Below are positions 1 through 9,722 of a stretch of 22,825 bases of DNA, in pieces (the first letter of the stretch is position 1; each line of letters starts with the position of its first letter). This DNA comes from Collodictyon triciliatum (Eukaryota; CRuMs): contig JBHJMP010001135.1 in assembly GCA_043381765.1 (NCBI GenBank), forward strand, positions 1 through 22,825, written 5' to 3'. Both the position numbers and the translations under genes were made by a program. The notes under the pieces are model-generated. The model worked only from the letters and a program-made list of their open reading frames with translations. It was not told the origin of the DNA and searched no databases.

Positions 1-100
1 AAAAAAAAAAAAAAAAAAACAAAAAAACAAAAAAACAAAAAAACAAAAAAACAAAAAACAAAAAAACAAAAAAACAAAAAAACAAAAAAACAAAAAAAAC
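1..100. repeat. (A7C)n simple repeat
   Basis: A-rich tract in which a C recurs about every eight bases, ending just before position 101. It is a simple repeat at the window edge, with no coding potential. Confidence 0.9.
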
Positions 101-1691
101 ATGAAAAATTAGCATGCAAGCTAACAAACTCACGTACCATCTCGCCTCTGGCCATTTTGAGGACTGACATAAAAACCTAGGAACATACAACATTTATAGG
201 AAATATTAGCAACCGAACAAGAACGCCCTAAGTGCGAAATACTGGCATATCGTGTCAACATGTGCATCTGCATTCTATCAGTACATCTGGTCATTTTATT
301 CCACATAAGAAATTAATTCCCCTCTTGTCATGCCTCGTTTTCTCAAATAAAAGATTGAATACAAAAACATCTCGATCATCGCACTCATGGTTCTTCATCT
401 ACTACTCAAATAGCCGAAAATGAGTTGATACTATTTCCTTAATTCTACATTTTTTTCATTTTTATAATAATTGCTATTTTTTAATAAATAAAACGTTAGA
501 CGTAAAATAATTTTAATTTAATCGATGAGGTTCAGTATACTAGAGCGCGTAAGCAAAGCTCTGAGGCATTTTTCAAAATAATACAAATGTTTCATTTTAA
601 GACATGGTGTTTGATGCTGTCCGCGATTCATTCGCGAAAATTCCAGCCAACTTTAATAATTTAAGCTAGTGGCAATTTATGATCGAGCCAATCATGTTTA
701 TTTCGTTGAAAAAAAACATAAATCATATAGTATAATTCTTGTGGTTAGTCAGTCAAAATTCATTTCATTTTAACTTAGTATGCTTGTCATATTCCAATGT
801 AAGAAGATTTCAATTATCCATAAAAAGAATGAATTAAATATTTCATCGTGAGGAATGTGATACACACAAAAAACGACAATATCAATGTCTAAAAAAGTCG
901 ATTGAAAAAAATCATAATTAACTACAGTAATACAAACTTAATATACTCTTATCCTCATTTCAAATCAATTTGACCAATTTCAACAAACATCGTTCAGTAA
1001 TATTCATGCAATTAATTTAATAATAATTACACATATACCTCTGTAAATGAGATTATCCTTTTAAATCATTTAATATTAAAAACATATTCTTAAAGTGGGG
1101 TGATTTTGAAATTTACCAACAAAGCTTACCATTTGCATTTTCGAAAATTTAACAAGGAGAAATGAAATGAATATGCACATTATTTTTGATATCGCATTCT
1201 TGGCACAGAAAATCAATAACCTAAGAAATAATGCATTATTTATCGATATTTTATTACCAGAATATCGTTTTATATATTAGTTTTAATTAGAAATTTCCGC
1301 AAAATGAATTGAAAATATTCCAGTCTTAAATTTTCGGATCAATAAGAGCCCTATCATTTTCGATTTAACAGTTTTAATATGTTCATATTTTATGAAAAAA
1401 GGGATATTTTGTGTTGTTGAAGTGTCTTACTGAATATCAAATGATGGCTGATATTAAACATGAATTAAATATTAGACAAAATTGAATTATATGACTGATG
1501 ATATAATTTTAAATAAAGAGCTAATTTTAAAATTACAGAAAAATAGAAGTGATGTCCAGCATTTCAAGCATCTTGATACAGAGAACCTTTATTGGTGAGA
1601 TATCTTTCTCCCTTTGAATTTTTAATTTTGATTATAATATACTCACAAAAAATCGATAGGTATTCTAATTTTCTTCCAGATTTCATTCTGC
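101..1691. other. AT-rich upstream region with no clear gene
   Basis: About 1.6 kb of strongly AT-rich sequence. I see no family-like protein, tRNA or other RNA gene. The short open frames here look like chance. The last part may be an intron: a TTCTAAT branch-point-like word and a pyrimidine-rich TTCTTCCAG occur at 1663-1679, directly before the frame of the downstream gene. The promoter of that gene probably lies here, but no core element can be assigned with confidence. Confidence 0.6.
1663..1679 (+). other. Probable 3' splice site upstream of the giant WD40 gene
   Basis: A branch-point-like TTCTAAT is followed by TTTTCTTCCAG. The base after the AG is in phase 0 with the large frame, adding Ile-Ser-Phe-Cys before the first Met at 1692. 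The frame stays open back to a TAA at 1635. This suggests the Met at 1692 is internal to a second exon. One possible first exon starts at ATG 1392 and would splice at GT 1413 in phase 0, giving a short N-terminus with two lysines and a hydrophobic stretch. That first exon is speculative. Confidence 0.5.
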
Positions 1692-4211
1692 ATGAGCCAA
1701 GTATCGTCAATCTACACCACTGGAACCGGTCATATATTGGGTGTTTTGACGGTCGCAGTGACAGCTGATGGTAAGAAGATCGTCTCGGGTGGAGATTGGG
1801 GGGATAATACACTCAAAATTTGGAATCTTTCTGAAGGAATCTTGATTCGTTCATGGATTGGTCATTCCCATCGTATATTTAGTATCGCTATTACTCGTGA
1901 TGATTCAAAAATTATTTCTGGAAGTAGTGATGATACAATCAAAATTTGGAATCTTTCTAATGGAGCTTTGATTCACACTTTGACGGGTCACTCTTCTGAT
2001 GTAATGACAGTAACTGTGTCTCCTGATAACAAAAAAGTAGTTTCTGGAAGTTGGGATAATACAATCAGAATTTGGAATCTTTCTAATGGAACATTAATTA
2101 ATTCATTGATTGGTCATAAGGATATTATCCCTAGTGTCGTTGTTAATCCTAATAACTCAAATATTGTCTCTGGAAGTTGGGATAATACAATAAAAATTTG
2201 GAGCTTGTCTAATGGAACCTTAATTCGCACATTAACAGGCCACACCAGTTCTATTTCGAGTGTCGCTATTACCCCCGATGGATTTAATATTGTTTCTGGA
2301 AGTGGAGACCGAACAATAAAAATTTGGAAAATTTCAGATGGAGCCTTGATTCACACATTAACTGGTCACCTAAGTGGTGTTACCAGTGTCTTTTCTACCA
2401 TAAATGATTCGAAAATCGTTTCTGGAAGTTTCGATCGAACAATAAGACTTTGGAATTTCTCTGATGGGAGCTTGATTTACTCAAAGGGCTCCAGAGTTGT
2501 GAGTTTGAGTTCGTCTCAGTCGAAATCAATATTTATTTCAGGGCATTCAGACAGCATAATCAGAATCTGGAACATATTTGATGGCGATTTGATTCGCTCC
2601 CTGACTGGTCATTCAGACATAGTGAACACATTAATATTATCACCAGATAGCTCCAAAGTATTTTCTGGAAGCAATGATAAATTAATCAAAATATGGAACG
2701 TGGATGATGGAACTTTGACTCAATCGTACCAGGTACACAATGACGCAGCAAACTCAGTTGCTTTAACTGCAGACGGTACAAATATTGTATCTGGAAGTAG
2801 CGATAAAACAATCAAAATTACAAGTATTTCAGATGGAACTTTAACTCGTACATTAAATGGACACACTGGAATCGTCACAAGTGTTGCTTTAAATTATGAC
2901 AACTCAAAAATTGTGTCCGGAAGTGCTGACAAAACAATCAAAGTTTGGAATTTTTTTGATGGAACACTAGTCCAAGATATAAAAGTTCACTCTGATGCGG
3001 TCAATTCTATTGCTATAATGCCAGATGGAACAAAAATTGTTTCTGGAAGCAGCGACAGAACAATCAAAATAACAAGCATTTTAGATGGGAGTTTAATTCG
3101 CACACTTAATGGTCACACAGGAATAGTCAAAACTATTTCAATATCCTCGGACGGCTCAAAGATTATTTCTGGAAGCGGTGATAATACAATAAGAATATGG
3201 AATTTTTCTAATGGAGTAACAATACATATAATGAACGAACACAGTGCCACAGTTACAGGAATATCGTTTCTCTCGGACGGCTTGAAATTCTTGTCAGGAA
3301 GCGATGACACAACAATCAAAATGTGGAACTTTCCTGATTTCAGCTTGATTCTGACTGTTTCAGGACACACAAGTTCAGTGAATAACGTTTTTCTAAGCCC
3401 AGATAAAACAAAAATTGTTTCAGGAAGTAGTGACAAAACAATAAGAATTTGGAATTATGCAGATGGTTCTCAAGCACTTTCAATAAATGCCCATGCAAGT
3501 GCTGTGAATAGTGTAGTTGTTTCGGATGATGGAACTAAAATCGTTTCAGGAAGTAGCGATAACACAATAAAAATGTGGAATTTCTCTGATGGTTTGTTAT
3601 TAAAAACCTTAAGTGGCCATACTGCAGCTGTTCGAAGCGTTGTAATATCATCAGATAGTTCAACAATAGTATCAGGAAGTGACGATACGAATATAAATGT
3701 TTGGAGAGTATCGGATGGAACTTTAATTCTTACCTTATTCGGACATTCAAAAGGAGTGAATTCTGTTTTCATCTCTCCAGATAACAACAAAATTATATCA
3801 GGCAGTGCTGATTTTTCAATAAAAGTATGGGATATATCAGATGGAGCATTAGTAAGAACTATAACCGGACACGGAAATGCTGTCAGGTGTGTTATTACCT
3901 CTCCAGATGGAACAAGAATCATCTCTGGAAGCAGCGATAACACAATCAAAATTTGGAATATATCAGATGGCATTTTAATTAGGACAATAACTGGACACTC
4001 TAGTTCAGTAAATAGCATTTCAATATCATCGGATGGCACAAAACTGTATTCAGGAAGCAGTGATAATTCAGTCAAAATATGGACACTGTCAGATGGAAGA
4101 GAAATTCGAACACTTTTGAGTCACACCGGTTCCGTTAATTGTGTTTTTGCTACACCTGACTCAAAAATAATTTCAGCAAGCACTGATAGATTTATCAAAG
4201 TCTGGAGTCCA
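1692..4211 (+). other. Block of about 20 WD40 units (beta-propellers)
   Basis: I count 20 units of about 42 residues, each with a GH-type turn, a PDG/SDG turn and the SGSxDxTIKIWN strand. Twenty or twenty-one blades would fit about three seven-bladed propellers. Most units end in SDG or SNG. Two units (near nt 2820 and 3070) have KITS in place of KIWN, and they sit in a duplicated two-blade segment. WD40 units act as protein-binding scaffolds. In this protein they would be extracellular or lumenal if the membrane topology is as predicted. Confidence 0.95.
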
Positions 4212-7200
4212 TGCCAAGGAGGATACTTTTTCAACCAACAATCAAATACATGCGAAAAATGTCCAGCTGGCTCTTACAATAACGGAAACGAGCTCACCTC
4301 TTGTTTATTATGTCCAACTGGAACTTACAATCCATCAACTGGTTCCACAAGCCTTAGAAATTGTCTTCTGTGTGAGGAAGGGACATACAATAATCTTTTG
4401 GGTCAATCAATATGCAAAAAATGCGAAGCTGGGACGTTTAATAATATAAAAGGGCAAGTGACATGTTACAATTGTACTGCTGGATTTTACAGTGATGAAG
4501 GAGATAAGTCGTGTACTCCGTGTCCTGCAGGAACTTTCAATCCGAGCATCAGATGTGCTGGAAATTCGTCCTGTCTGCTATGCGAACCAGGAACATATAA
4601 CAGTGTCGATGGAAAGTCAAGCTGCTTCGATTGTCCTGCTGGGTTTTTCATAAATGAGAAAGGAAAACAATTTTGTAATCCATGCTCGACTGGAACTTAC
4701 TCAAACAAAAAAAAATCAATTACCTGTGAAAAATGTCCGGCTGGTTCATTCAATCCCAATGTTGCATCAACCAGTATAAGCAGCTGTCAGCCATGCCCTA
4801 AAGGAAGGTTTTCATCAAAGTCTGGCGAATCAACTTGTGAACTATGCCAGCCTGGCTCATACAATCCATATATTGGTCAGAATTTATGTCTTGAATGTCT
4901 TTTGGGAACTTACAACCCAGGGTATGAAAAAGAAAGCAATATGTCATGCATAGAGTGCCCAGTGGGAACTTATGGTAGTTTTGACAAACGCGAATGCATG
5001 TCATGTCCAGCTGGTACATTCAACAATAAAACTGGCTCATCCAACCAATCATCATGCATTTCATGTCCAAATGGAAGCTACAGCTCCGAAAGAAGCTCAT
5101 CATGCAGCCTATGTTTATCAGGATTCTATCAAAAAGAAGGAATCGATAAAGACTCGAAATCGTGCTACACTTGTCCAAAAGGTACATTCAACTCAAACTC
5201 CGGCTCATATGGAGACAAATCATGTACTGAATGCCCACAAGGTACTTGGAACGATAGAGAGGGTCAGGCATCATGCACATCATGTCCAGCTGGCACATTC
5301 AACAACAAAACTGGCTCATTCAATCAATCATCATGTATTTCATGTCCAAACGGAAGCTACGGCTCAGAAAGAAGCGCATCATGCAGTTTATGCTCATCAG
5401 GATTCTATCAAAAAGAAATAATCAAGAAAGACTCTCAATCATGTTATGCATGTCCAAAAGGCTCATTCAACTCAAACTCCGGCTCATATGGAAATATATC
5501 ATGCATTGAGTGTCCACAAGGCACTTGGAATGACAAAGATGGCCAAGCATCATGCACATCATGTCCAGCTGGTACATTCAACAATAAAACTGGTTCATTC
5601 AATCAATCATATTGTATTTCATGTCCAAATGGAAGCTACAGTTCAGAGAGAAGCTCATCATGCGGTTTATGTTCACCAGGATTCTATCAAAAAGAAGGAA
5701 TCATAAAAGACTCAAAATCATGCTATGCTTGTCCAAAAGGCACATTCAACTCAAACTCCGGCTCATATGGAAACTCATCATGCATTGAATGTCCACAAGG
5801 CACTTGGAATGATAGAGATGGTCAAGCATCATGTGCATCATGTCCAGTTGGTACATTCAACAACAAAACTGGCACATTTAACGAATCATCGTGCATTTCA
5901 TGTCCTAATGGAAGCTACAGCTCAGTTGGAAGCGCATCATGCAGCTCATGTTCATCAGGATTCTATCAAAAAGAAGACATAATGAAATATTCAAAATCAT
6001 GCCATTTATGTCCAAAAGGCACATTTAACCCAAACTCCGGCTCATATGGAAACTCGTCATGCACTGAATGTCCAAAAGGTACCTGGAATGATAGAGATGG
6101 TCAAGCATCATGCACATCGTGTCCAGCTGGTACATTCAATAATAAAACTGGCTCATTCGATGTATCGTCATGCATTTCATGTTCAAATGGGAGCTACAGC
6201 TCAGAAAGAAGCGCATCATGCAGCTTATGCTTATCAGGATTCTATCAAAAAGAAGGAATCAAAAAAGATTCAAAATCATGCTATGCTTGTCCAAAAGGCA
6301 CATTCAACTCAAACTCCGGCTCATATGGAAACAAATCATGCATTGAATGTCCGCAAGGTACTTGGAATGATAGAGATGGTCAAGCATCATGCACGTCATG
6401 TCCAGCTGGTACATTCAACAACAGAACCGGCTCATTCAATCAATCATCATGCATTTCATGTCCAAATGGAAGCTACAGCTTAAGTGGAAGCGCATCATGT
6501 AGTCTATGCTTATCAGGATTCTATCAAAAAGAAGAAATCATAAAGGACTCAAGCTCATGCTACGCTTGTCCAAACGGCACATTTAATTCAAATTCCGGCT
6601 CATATGGAAACAAAACATGTATTGAATGTCCGCAAGGTACTTGGAATGATAGAGATGGTCAAGCATCATGCACATCATGCCCAGTTGGTACATTCAACAA
6701 TAAACCTGGCTCATTTGATGAATCATCTTGCATTTCATGTCCGAATGGAAGCTACAGCTCAGAAAGAAGCGCATCATGTAGCTTATGTTTATCAGGATAC
6801 TATCAAAAAGAAAGAATCACAAAAGACTCAAAATCATGCTATGCTTGCCCAAAAGGCACATTCAACTCAAACTATGGCTTATATGGAAACTCATCATGTA
6901 TCGAATGTCCACAAGGTACTTGGAATGATAAGGATGGTCAAGCATCATGCAAATCATGTCCAGCTGGGACATTCAACAATAAAACTGGCTCGTTCGATCA
7001 ATCATCTTGTATTTCATGTTCAAATGGAAGCTACAGCTCAGAAAGAAGCTCATCATGCAGTTCATGCTTATCAGGATTATATCAAAAAGAGGGAATCAAT
7101 AAAGACTCAAGCTCATGCTATGCATGTCCAAAAGGCACATTCAACTCAAACTCCGGCTCGTATGGCAACAAATCATGTGTTGAATGTCCACAAGGTACTT

Positions 7201-9722
7201 GGAACGATAGAGATGGTCAGGCATCATGCACATCATGTCCAGCTGGTACATTCAACAACAAAACTGGCTCATTCGATATATTCTGGTGCATTTCATGTCC
7301 AAACGGAAGCTACAGCTCAGAGAGAAGCTCATCATGTAGTCTGTGCTTATCAGGATTCTATCAAAATGGAGGAATCATTAAAGATATTCAATCCTGCTAC
7401 GCTTGTCCAAAAGGCTCATTCAACACAAACTCCGGCTCATATGGAAACAAATCATGTATTGAATGTCCACAAGGTACTTGGAACGATAGAGATGGTCAGG
7501 CATCATGCACATCATGTCCAGCTGGTACATTCAACAACAAATCTGGCTCATACAATCAATCATCATGTATTTCGTGTCCGAATGGAAGCTACAGCTCAGA
7601 AAGAAGCTCATCATGCAGTTCATGCTTATCAGGATTATATCAAAAAGAGGGAATCAATAAAGACTCAAAATCATGCTATGCTTGTCCAAAAGGCTCATTC
7701 AACTCAATTTCCGGCTCATATGGAAACAAATCATGTATCGAATGTCCACAAGGTACTTGGAACGATAGAGATGGTCAGGCATCATGCACATCATGTCCAG
7801 CTGGTACATTCAACAACAAAACTAGCTCATTCAATCAATCATCATGTATTTCATGTCCAAATGGAAGCTACAGCTCAGAAAGAAGCTCATCATGCAGCAT
7901 ATGCCCGACACGCTCAACCACAACTAAAGAAGGCTCCATATCAATAGATGATTGCAAGTGCTTAGATACTTATGTGTCATATGATGGCATTTGCACATGT
8001 CCTCCAGGAAACTTTGAGGATGGAAGTGAATGTGTTCTGTGTAGACATGGCTCATACAAACCAACAAACGGCACAAATTTCTGCCTATCGTGTGGTGATA
8101 AATTTACGACAAAAAACAATGGCTCTCTTTATTCAACCGATTGCGAATGCAAGATAGGATTTGAGTTGAGAAACTCCACTTGTGAATGCAAACCAGGGTG
8201 GTATGAAAAGCAAGGAAACTGCTACGAATGTCCTTCAGATACTTATAGCGATGATTATGGACTAAAATATTGTAAAATGTGTCCCGAGGGATTTGAATGT
8301 GAAGGAACCAGTCAACCAACTGTTGCCCCTGGATATTGGCAGACTCAAACTAAAAATGGAGAATATGTTGCCTACAAATGCTTGAATGAAAATGCATGTA
8401 AAGGAGGAAACAAACCTTGTGCTGATGGATATACTGGGCCATTATGTAGTGTTTGTGACGGTGGATACGGAAAAACTGGTTATTACTGCACTAAATGCCC
8501 ACCGAAAGGAGTGAACATATTCTTGATTTTCCTGAGCTTTTTTATTCCATTTGCATTTGTTTTCTTCATGATAGAGCAATCAAGACAAACAAGAACGGGA
8601 AATATTCAAATTCTAAAATCACTCTCCACCCATTTCCAAGTTTTGTCATATTTGGCGAATTTTGATGTAAAATGGAGCTCAATCATAATTTCAGCTATGA
8701 AAATCCCAGCCCTGTTTTCATTTTCCCTTTCAATAGACAGCTACCCAATTGAATGCCAACTCGAGCTATCGATTTACGAAAGAATATTGCTTACGATGTT
8801 GAGTCCAGTAATTTTGACAGTAATCATGCTAGTTTTTGTTTTGATGAAAGATTTGAGGAGAATTTACAAAAACGAGATTTCAAGTAGTAATTTTACACTT
8901 AACCATTTTCGGGAAGAAATCATGTACTCGATGCTGGTCATGCTGTTTTTTGTCCATCCTTCAATCACATCAAGCATTGCACAAATATTTCCATGTGAAA
9001 AACTCGGGGATGTAAGATATTTGAAAGCTGATATGTCGATTTTATGCGAAGATGAAACTTACAGATTTTGGAGCAATATTTCTTTTGTTTTCCTTTTTGC
9101 CTATTGTATCGGCGGACCGCTCTTTTTTTTGGTCAGAATCATTCGCAAAAGTAGAGCGTTGAGCAATCCTACTTCGAAAACATACACACTTTTCAGATTT
9201 TTGATTGATGGATACACTGAAAAGTGCCAATACTGGGAGGTCGTCTTGATGATGCAAAAGTTGGTCATTGTGATGATAAGCACGTTCTTTCCTGCTTCGC
9301 TACAAATATACTTTGGTTTGTGGCTGCTGTTTCTGATGATTGCTTCAACCATTTATTTCAGGCCGTTCATATCCAACGTGCTGAAAAAGTCACAACTGCA
9401 ATCCCTCATGATTCTCTATTTCACCTTGATGTTGAGTCTGCTTTTCAAATACAGCAGTATTAACCAAAAAACTGAAATTGCGTTGGTGCTTTTGGTTGTT
9501 ATTCTGAATGGAGGAATATGTATCGTTTTCCTTTCAAAGGCCGGCCCTGTTGTTGTGAGGCTGTTACTCACACAATTTTTGTCCATGCTCCACTCTATTT
9601 GGAATTTGATTGCTTATAATTGGGTTTCAAATTTTATTGTCAGAAAAATAATGGGTATGAGACTTCGAAAGGATGTGGAAATGCATGATGTTACAAACCA
9701 GAAAATAGTCCAAGAGTTTTGA
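1692..9722 (+). CDS. Giant WD40 / GCC2-GCC3 Cys-rich / TRP-like membrane protein
   Basis: A single open frame of 2676 codons. Residues 1-840 hold about 20 WD40 units with the recurring core SGSxDxTIKIWN. Residues 841-1103 are diverged Cys-rich repeats of the CPAGTYN type (GCC2/GCC3, ephrin-receptor-like). Residues 1104-2071 are a 93-aa super-repeat array. Residues 2072-2273 are a Cys-rich stem with GYTGPLC and PGYWQTQ motifs. From about residue 2274 to 2610 there are some 8-10 hydrophobic segments, followed by a short polar tail. The C-terminal domain carries the block RFLIDGYTEKCQYWEVV, typical of the GCC2/GCC3-linked TRP-like family of protists. The expected topology puts repeats outside and tail inside, which needs a signal peptide; none is visible after Met 1692, so the true start is probably in an upstream exon. 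A sensor, adhesion or channel role is inference. The frame is certain; the exact start is not. Confidence 0.93.
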   Translation: MSQVSSIYTTGTGHILGVLTVAVTADGKKIVSGGDWGDNTLKIWNLSEGILIRSWIGHSHRIFSIAITRDDSKIISGSSDDTIKIWNLSNGALIHTLTGHSSDVMTVTVSPDNKKVVSGSWDNTIRIWNLSNGTLINSLIGHKDIIPSVVVNPNNSNIVSGSWDNTIKIWSLSNGTLIRTLTGHTSSISSVAITPDGFNIVSGSGDRTIKIWKISDGALIHTLTGHLSGVTSVFSTINDSKIVSGSFDRTIRLWNFSDGSLIYSKGSRVVSLSSSQSKSIFISGHSDSIIRIWNIFDGDLIRSLTGHSDIVNTLILSPDSSKVFSGSNDKLIKIWNVDDGTLTQSYQVHNDAANSVALTADGTNIVSGSSDKTIKITSISDGTLTRTLNGHTGIVTSVALNYDNSKIVSGSADKTIKVWNFFDGTLVQDIKVHSDAVNSIAIMPDGTKIVSGSSDRTIKITSILDGSLIRTLNGHTGIVKTISISSDGSKIISGSGDNTIRIWNFSNGVTIHIMNEHSATVTGISFLSDGLKFLSGSDDTTIKMWNFPDFSLILTVSGHTSSVNNVFLSPDKTKIVSGSSDKTIRIWNYADGSQALSINAHASAVNSVVVSDDGTKIVSGSSDNTIKMWNFSDGLLLKTLSGHTAAVRSVVISSDSSTIVSGSDDTNINVWRVSDGTLILTLFGHSKGVNSVFISPDNNKIISGSADFSIKVWDISDGALVRTITGHGNAVRCVITSPDGTRIISGSSDNTIKIWNISDGILIRTITGHSSSVNSISISSDGTKLYSGSSDNSVKIWTLSDGREIRTLLSHTGSVNCVFATPDSKIISASTDRFIKVWSPCQGGYFFNQQSNTCEKCPAGSYNNGNELTSCLLCPTGTYNPSTGSTSLRNCLLCEEGTYNNLLGQSICKKCEAGTFNNIKGQVTCYNCTAGFYSDEGDKSCTPCPAGTFNPSIRCAGNSSCLLCEPGTYNSVDGKSSCFDCPAGFFINEKGKQFCNPCSTGTYSNKKKSITCEKCPAGSFNPNVASTSISSCQPCPKGRFSSKSGESTCELCQPGSYNPYIGQNLCLECLLGTYNPGYEKESNMSCIECPVGTYGSFDKRECMSCPAGTFNNKTGSSNQSSCISCPNGSYSSERSSSCSLCLSGFYQKEGIDKDSKSCYTCPKGTFNSNSGSYGDKSCTECPQGTWNDREGQASCTSCPAGTFNNKTGSFNQSSCISCPNGSYGSERSASCSLCSSGFYQKEIIKKDSQSCYACPKGSFNSNSGSYGNISCIECPQGTWNDKDGQASCTSCPAGTFNNKTGSFNQSYCISCPNGSYSSERSSSCGLCSPGFYQKEGIIKDSKSCYACPKGTFNSNSGSYGNSSCIECPQGTWNDRDGQASCASCPVGTFNNKTGTFNESSCISCPNGSYSSVGSASCSSCSSGFYQKEDIMKYSKSCHLCPKGTFNPNSGSYGNSSCTECPKGTWNDRDGQASCTSCPAGTFNNKTGSFDVSSCISCSNGSYSSERSASCSLCLSGFYQKEGIKKDSKSCYACPKGTFNSNSGSYGNKSCIECPQGTWNDRDGQASCTSCPAGTFNNRTGSFNQSSCISCPNGSYSLSGSASCSLCLSGFYQKEEIIKDSSSCYACPNGTFNSNSGSYGNKTCIECPQGTWNDRDGQASCTSCPVGTFNNKPGSFDESSCISCPNGSYSSERSASCSLCLSGYYQKERITKDSKSCYACPKGTFNSNYGLYGNSSCIECPQGTWNDKDGQASCKSCPAGTFNNKTGSFDQSSCISCSNGSYSSERSSSCSSCLSGLYQKEGINKDSSSCYACPKGTFNSNSGSYGNKSCVECPQGTWNDRDGQASCTSCPAGTFNNKTGSFDIFWCISCPNGSYSSERSSSCSLCLSGFYQNGGIIKDIQSCYACPKGSFNTNSGSYGNKSCIECPQGTWNDRDGQASCTSCPAGTFNNKSGSYNQSSCISCPNGSYSSERSSSCSSCLSGLYQKEGINKDSKSCYACPKGSFNSISGSYGNKSCIECPQGTWNDRDGQASCTSCPAGTFNNKTSSFNQSSCISCPNGSYSSERSSSCSICPTRSTTTKEGSISIDDCKCLDTYVSYDGICTCPPGNFEDGSECVLCRHGSYKPTNGTNFCLSCGDKFTTKNNGSLYSTDCECKIGFELRNSTCECKPGWYEKQGNCYECPSDTYSDDYGLKYCKMCPEGFECEGTSQPTVAPGYWQTQTKNGEYVAYKCLNENACKGGNKPCADGYTGPLCSVCDGGYGKTGYYCTKCPPKGVNIFLIFLSFFIPFAFVFFMIEQSRQTRTGNIQILKSLSTHFQVLSYLANFDVKWSSIIISAMKIPALFSFSLSIDSYPIECQLELSIYERILLTMLSPVILTVIMLVFVLMKDLRRIYKNEISSSNFTLNHFREEIMYSMLVMLFFVHPSITSSIAQIFPCEKLGDVRYLKADMSILCEDETYRFWSNISFVFLFAYCIGGPLFFLVRIIRKSRALSNPTSKTYTLFRFLIDGYTEKCQYWEVVLMMQKLVIVMISTFFPASLQIYFGLWLLFLMIASTIYFRPFISNVLKKSQLQSLMILYFTLMLSLLFKYSSINQKTEIALVLLVVILNGGICIVFLSKAGPVVVRLLLTQFLSMLHSIWNLIAYNWVSNFIVRKIMGMRLRKDVEMHDVTNQKIVQEF
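4212..5000 (+). other. Diverged GCC2/GCC3 (ephrin-receptor-like) Cys repeats
   Basis: Residues 841-1103 of the giant protein. Variants of CPAGTYNxxxG...SCxxC repeat with varied spacing and low mutual identity, unlike the near-identical copies that follow. Such modules form small disulfide-bonded units in extracellular stalks. They link the last WD40 unit to the homogenised array. Confidence 0.9.
5001..7905 (+). repeat. 279-bp in-frame tandem super-repeat, 10.4 copies
   Basis: Copies begin at 5001, 5280, 5559, 5838, 6117, 6396, 6675, 6954, 7233, 7512 and 7791. Every spacing is exactly 279 bp (93 codons), and the eleventh copy stops after about 115 bp. Each copy encodes five Cys modules in order: CPAGTFNNKTGSF, CPNGSYSSERSSSC, CLSGFYQKEG, CPKGTFNSNSGSYG and CPQGTWNDRDGQASC, of 20, 16, 20, 20 and 17 residues. 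Potential N-glycosylation sites (NKT, NQS, NGS, NKS) recur. No copy carries an indel. High identity and fixed length point to recent expansion or gene conversion under reading-frame constraint. Confidence 0.97.
8290..9722 (+). other. Stem and TRP-like polytopic membrane domain
   Basis: Residues about 2200-2676. Cys-rich stem motifs come first: CEGTSQPTVAPGYW, CADGYTGPLCSVC and GYYCTKCPP. Then hydrophobic segments begin at GVNIFLIFLSFF (nt 8511), with others at about 8820, 8925, 9080, 9250-9360, 9400 and 9480. The WEVVLMMQKLVIV block followed by YFRPF is the best conserved part of the family. Basic residues after the last segment fit a cytoplasmic tail. Ion-channel function is only suggested by family name, since no pore or selectivity motif can be read with certainty. 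Confidence 0.8.

Noticed and set aside
623-640. CGCGA...TCGCG inverted repeat in the upstream region
   Set aside because: The stem is only five base pairs and no RNA gene or regulatory family fits. It is within chance expectation.
3113-4075. Minus-strand open frames under the WD40 block
   Set aside because: These are antisense shadows of repeated WD40 codons, with no start context and no independent motif.
5001-7905. CRISPR-like regular repeats
   Set aside because: The period is 279 bp with no short repeat/unique spacer pattern, the array is coding, and the context is eukaryotic.
4972-7947. Long His-rich open frames in the +1 frame across the Cys-repeat array
   Set aside because: They arise because a 279-bp unit with one stop-free alternate frame is repeated in phase. 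The other frame carries clear domain structure, and the His-rich reading matches no protein-like pattern.
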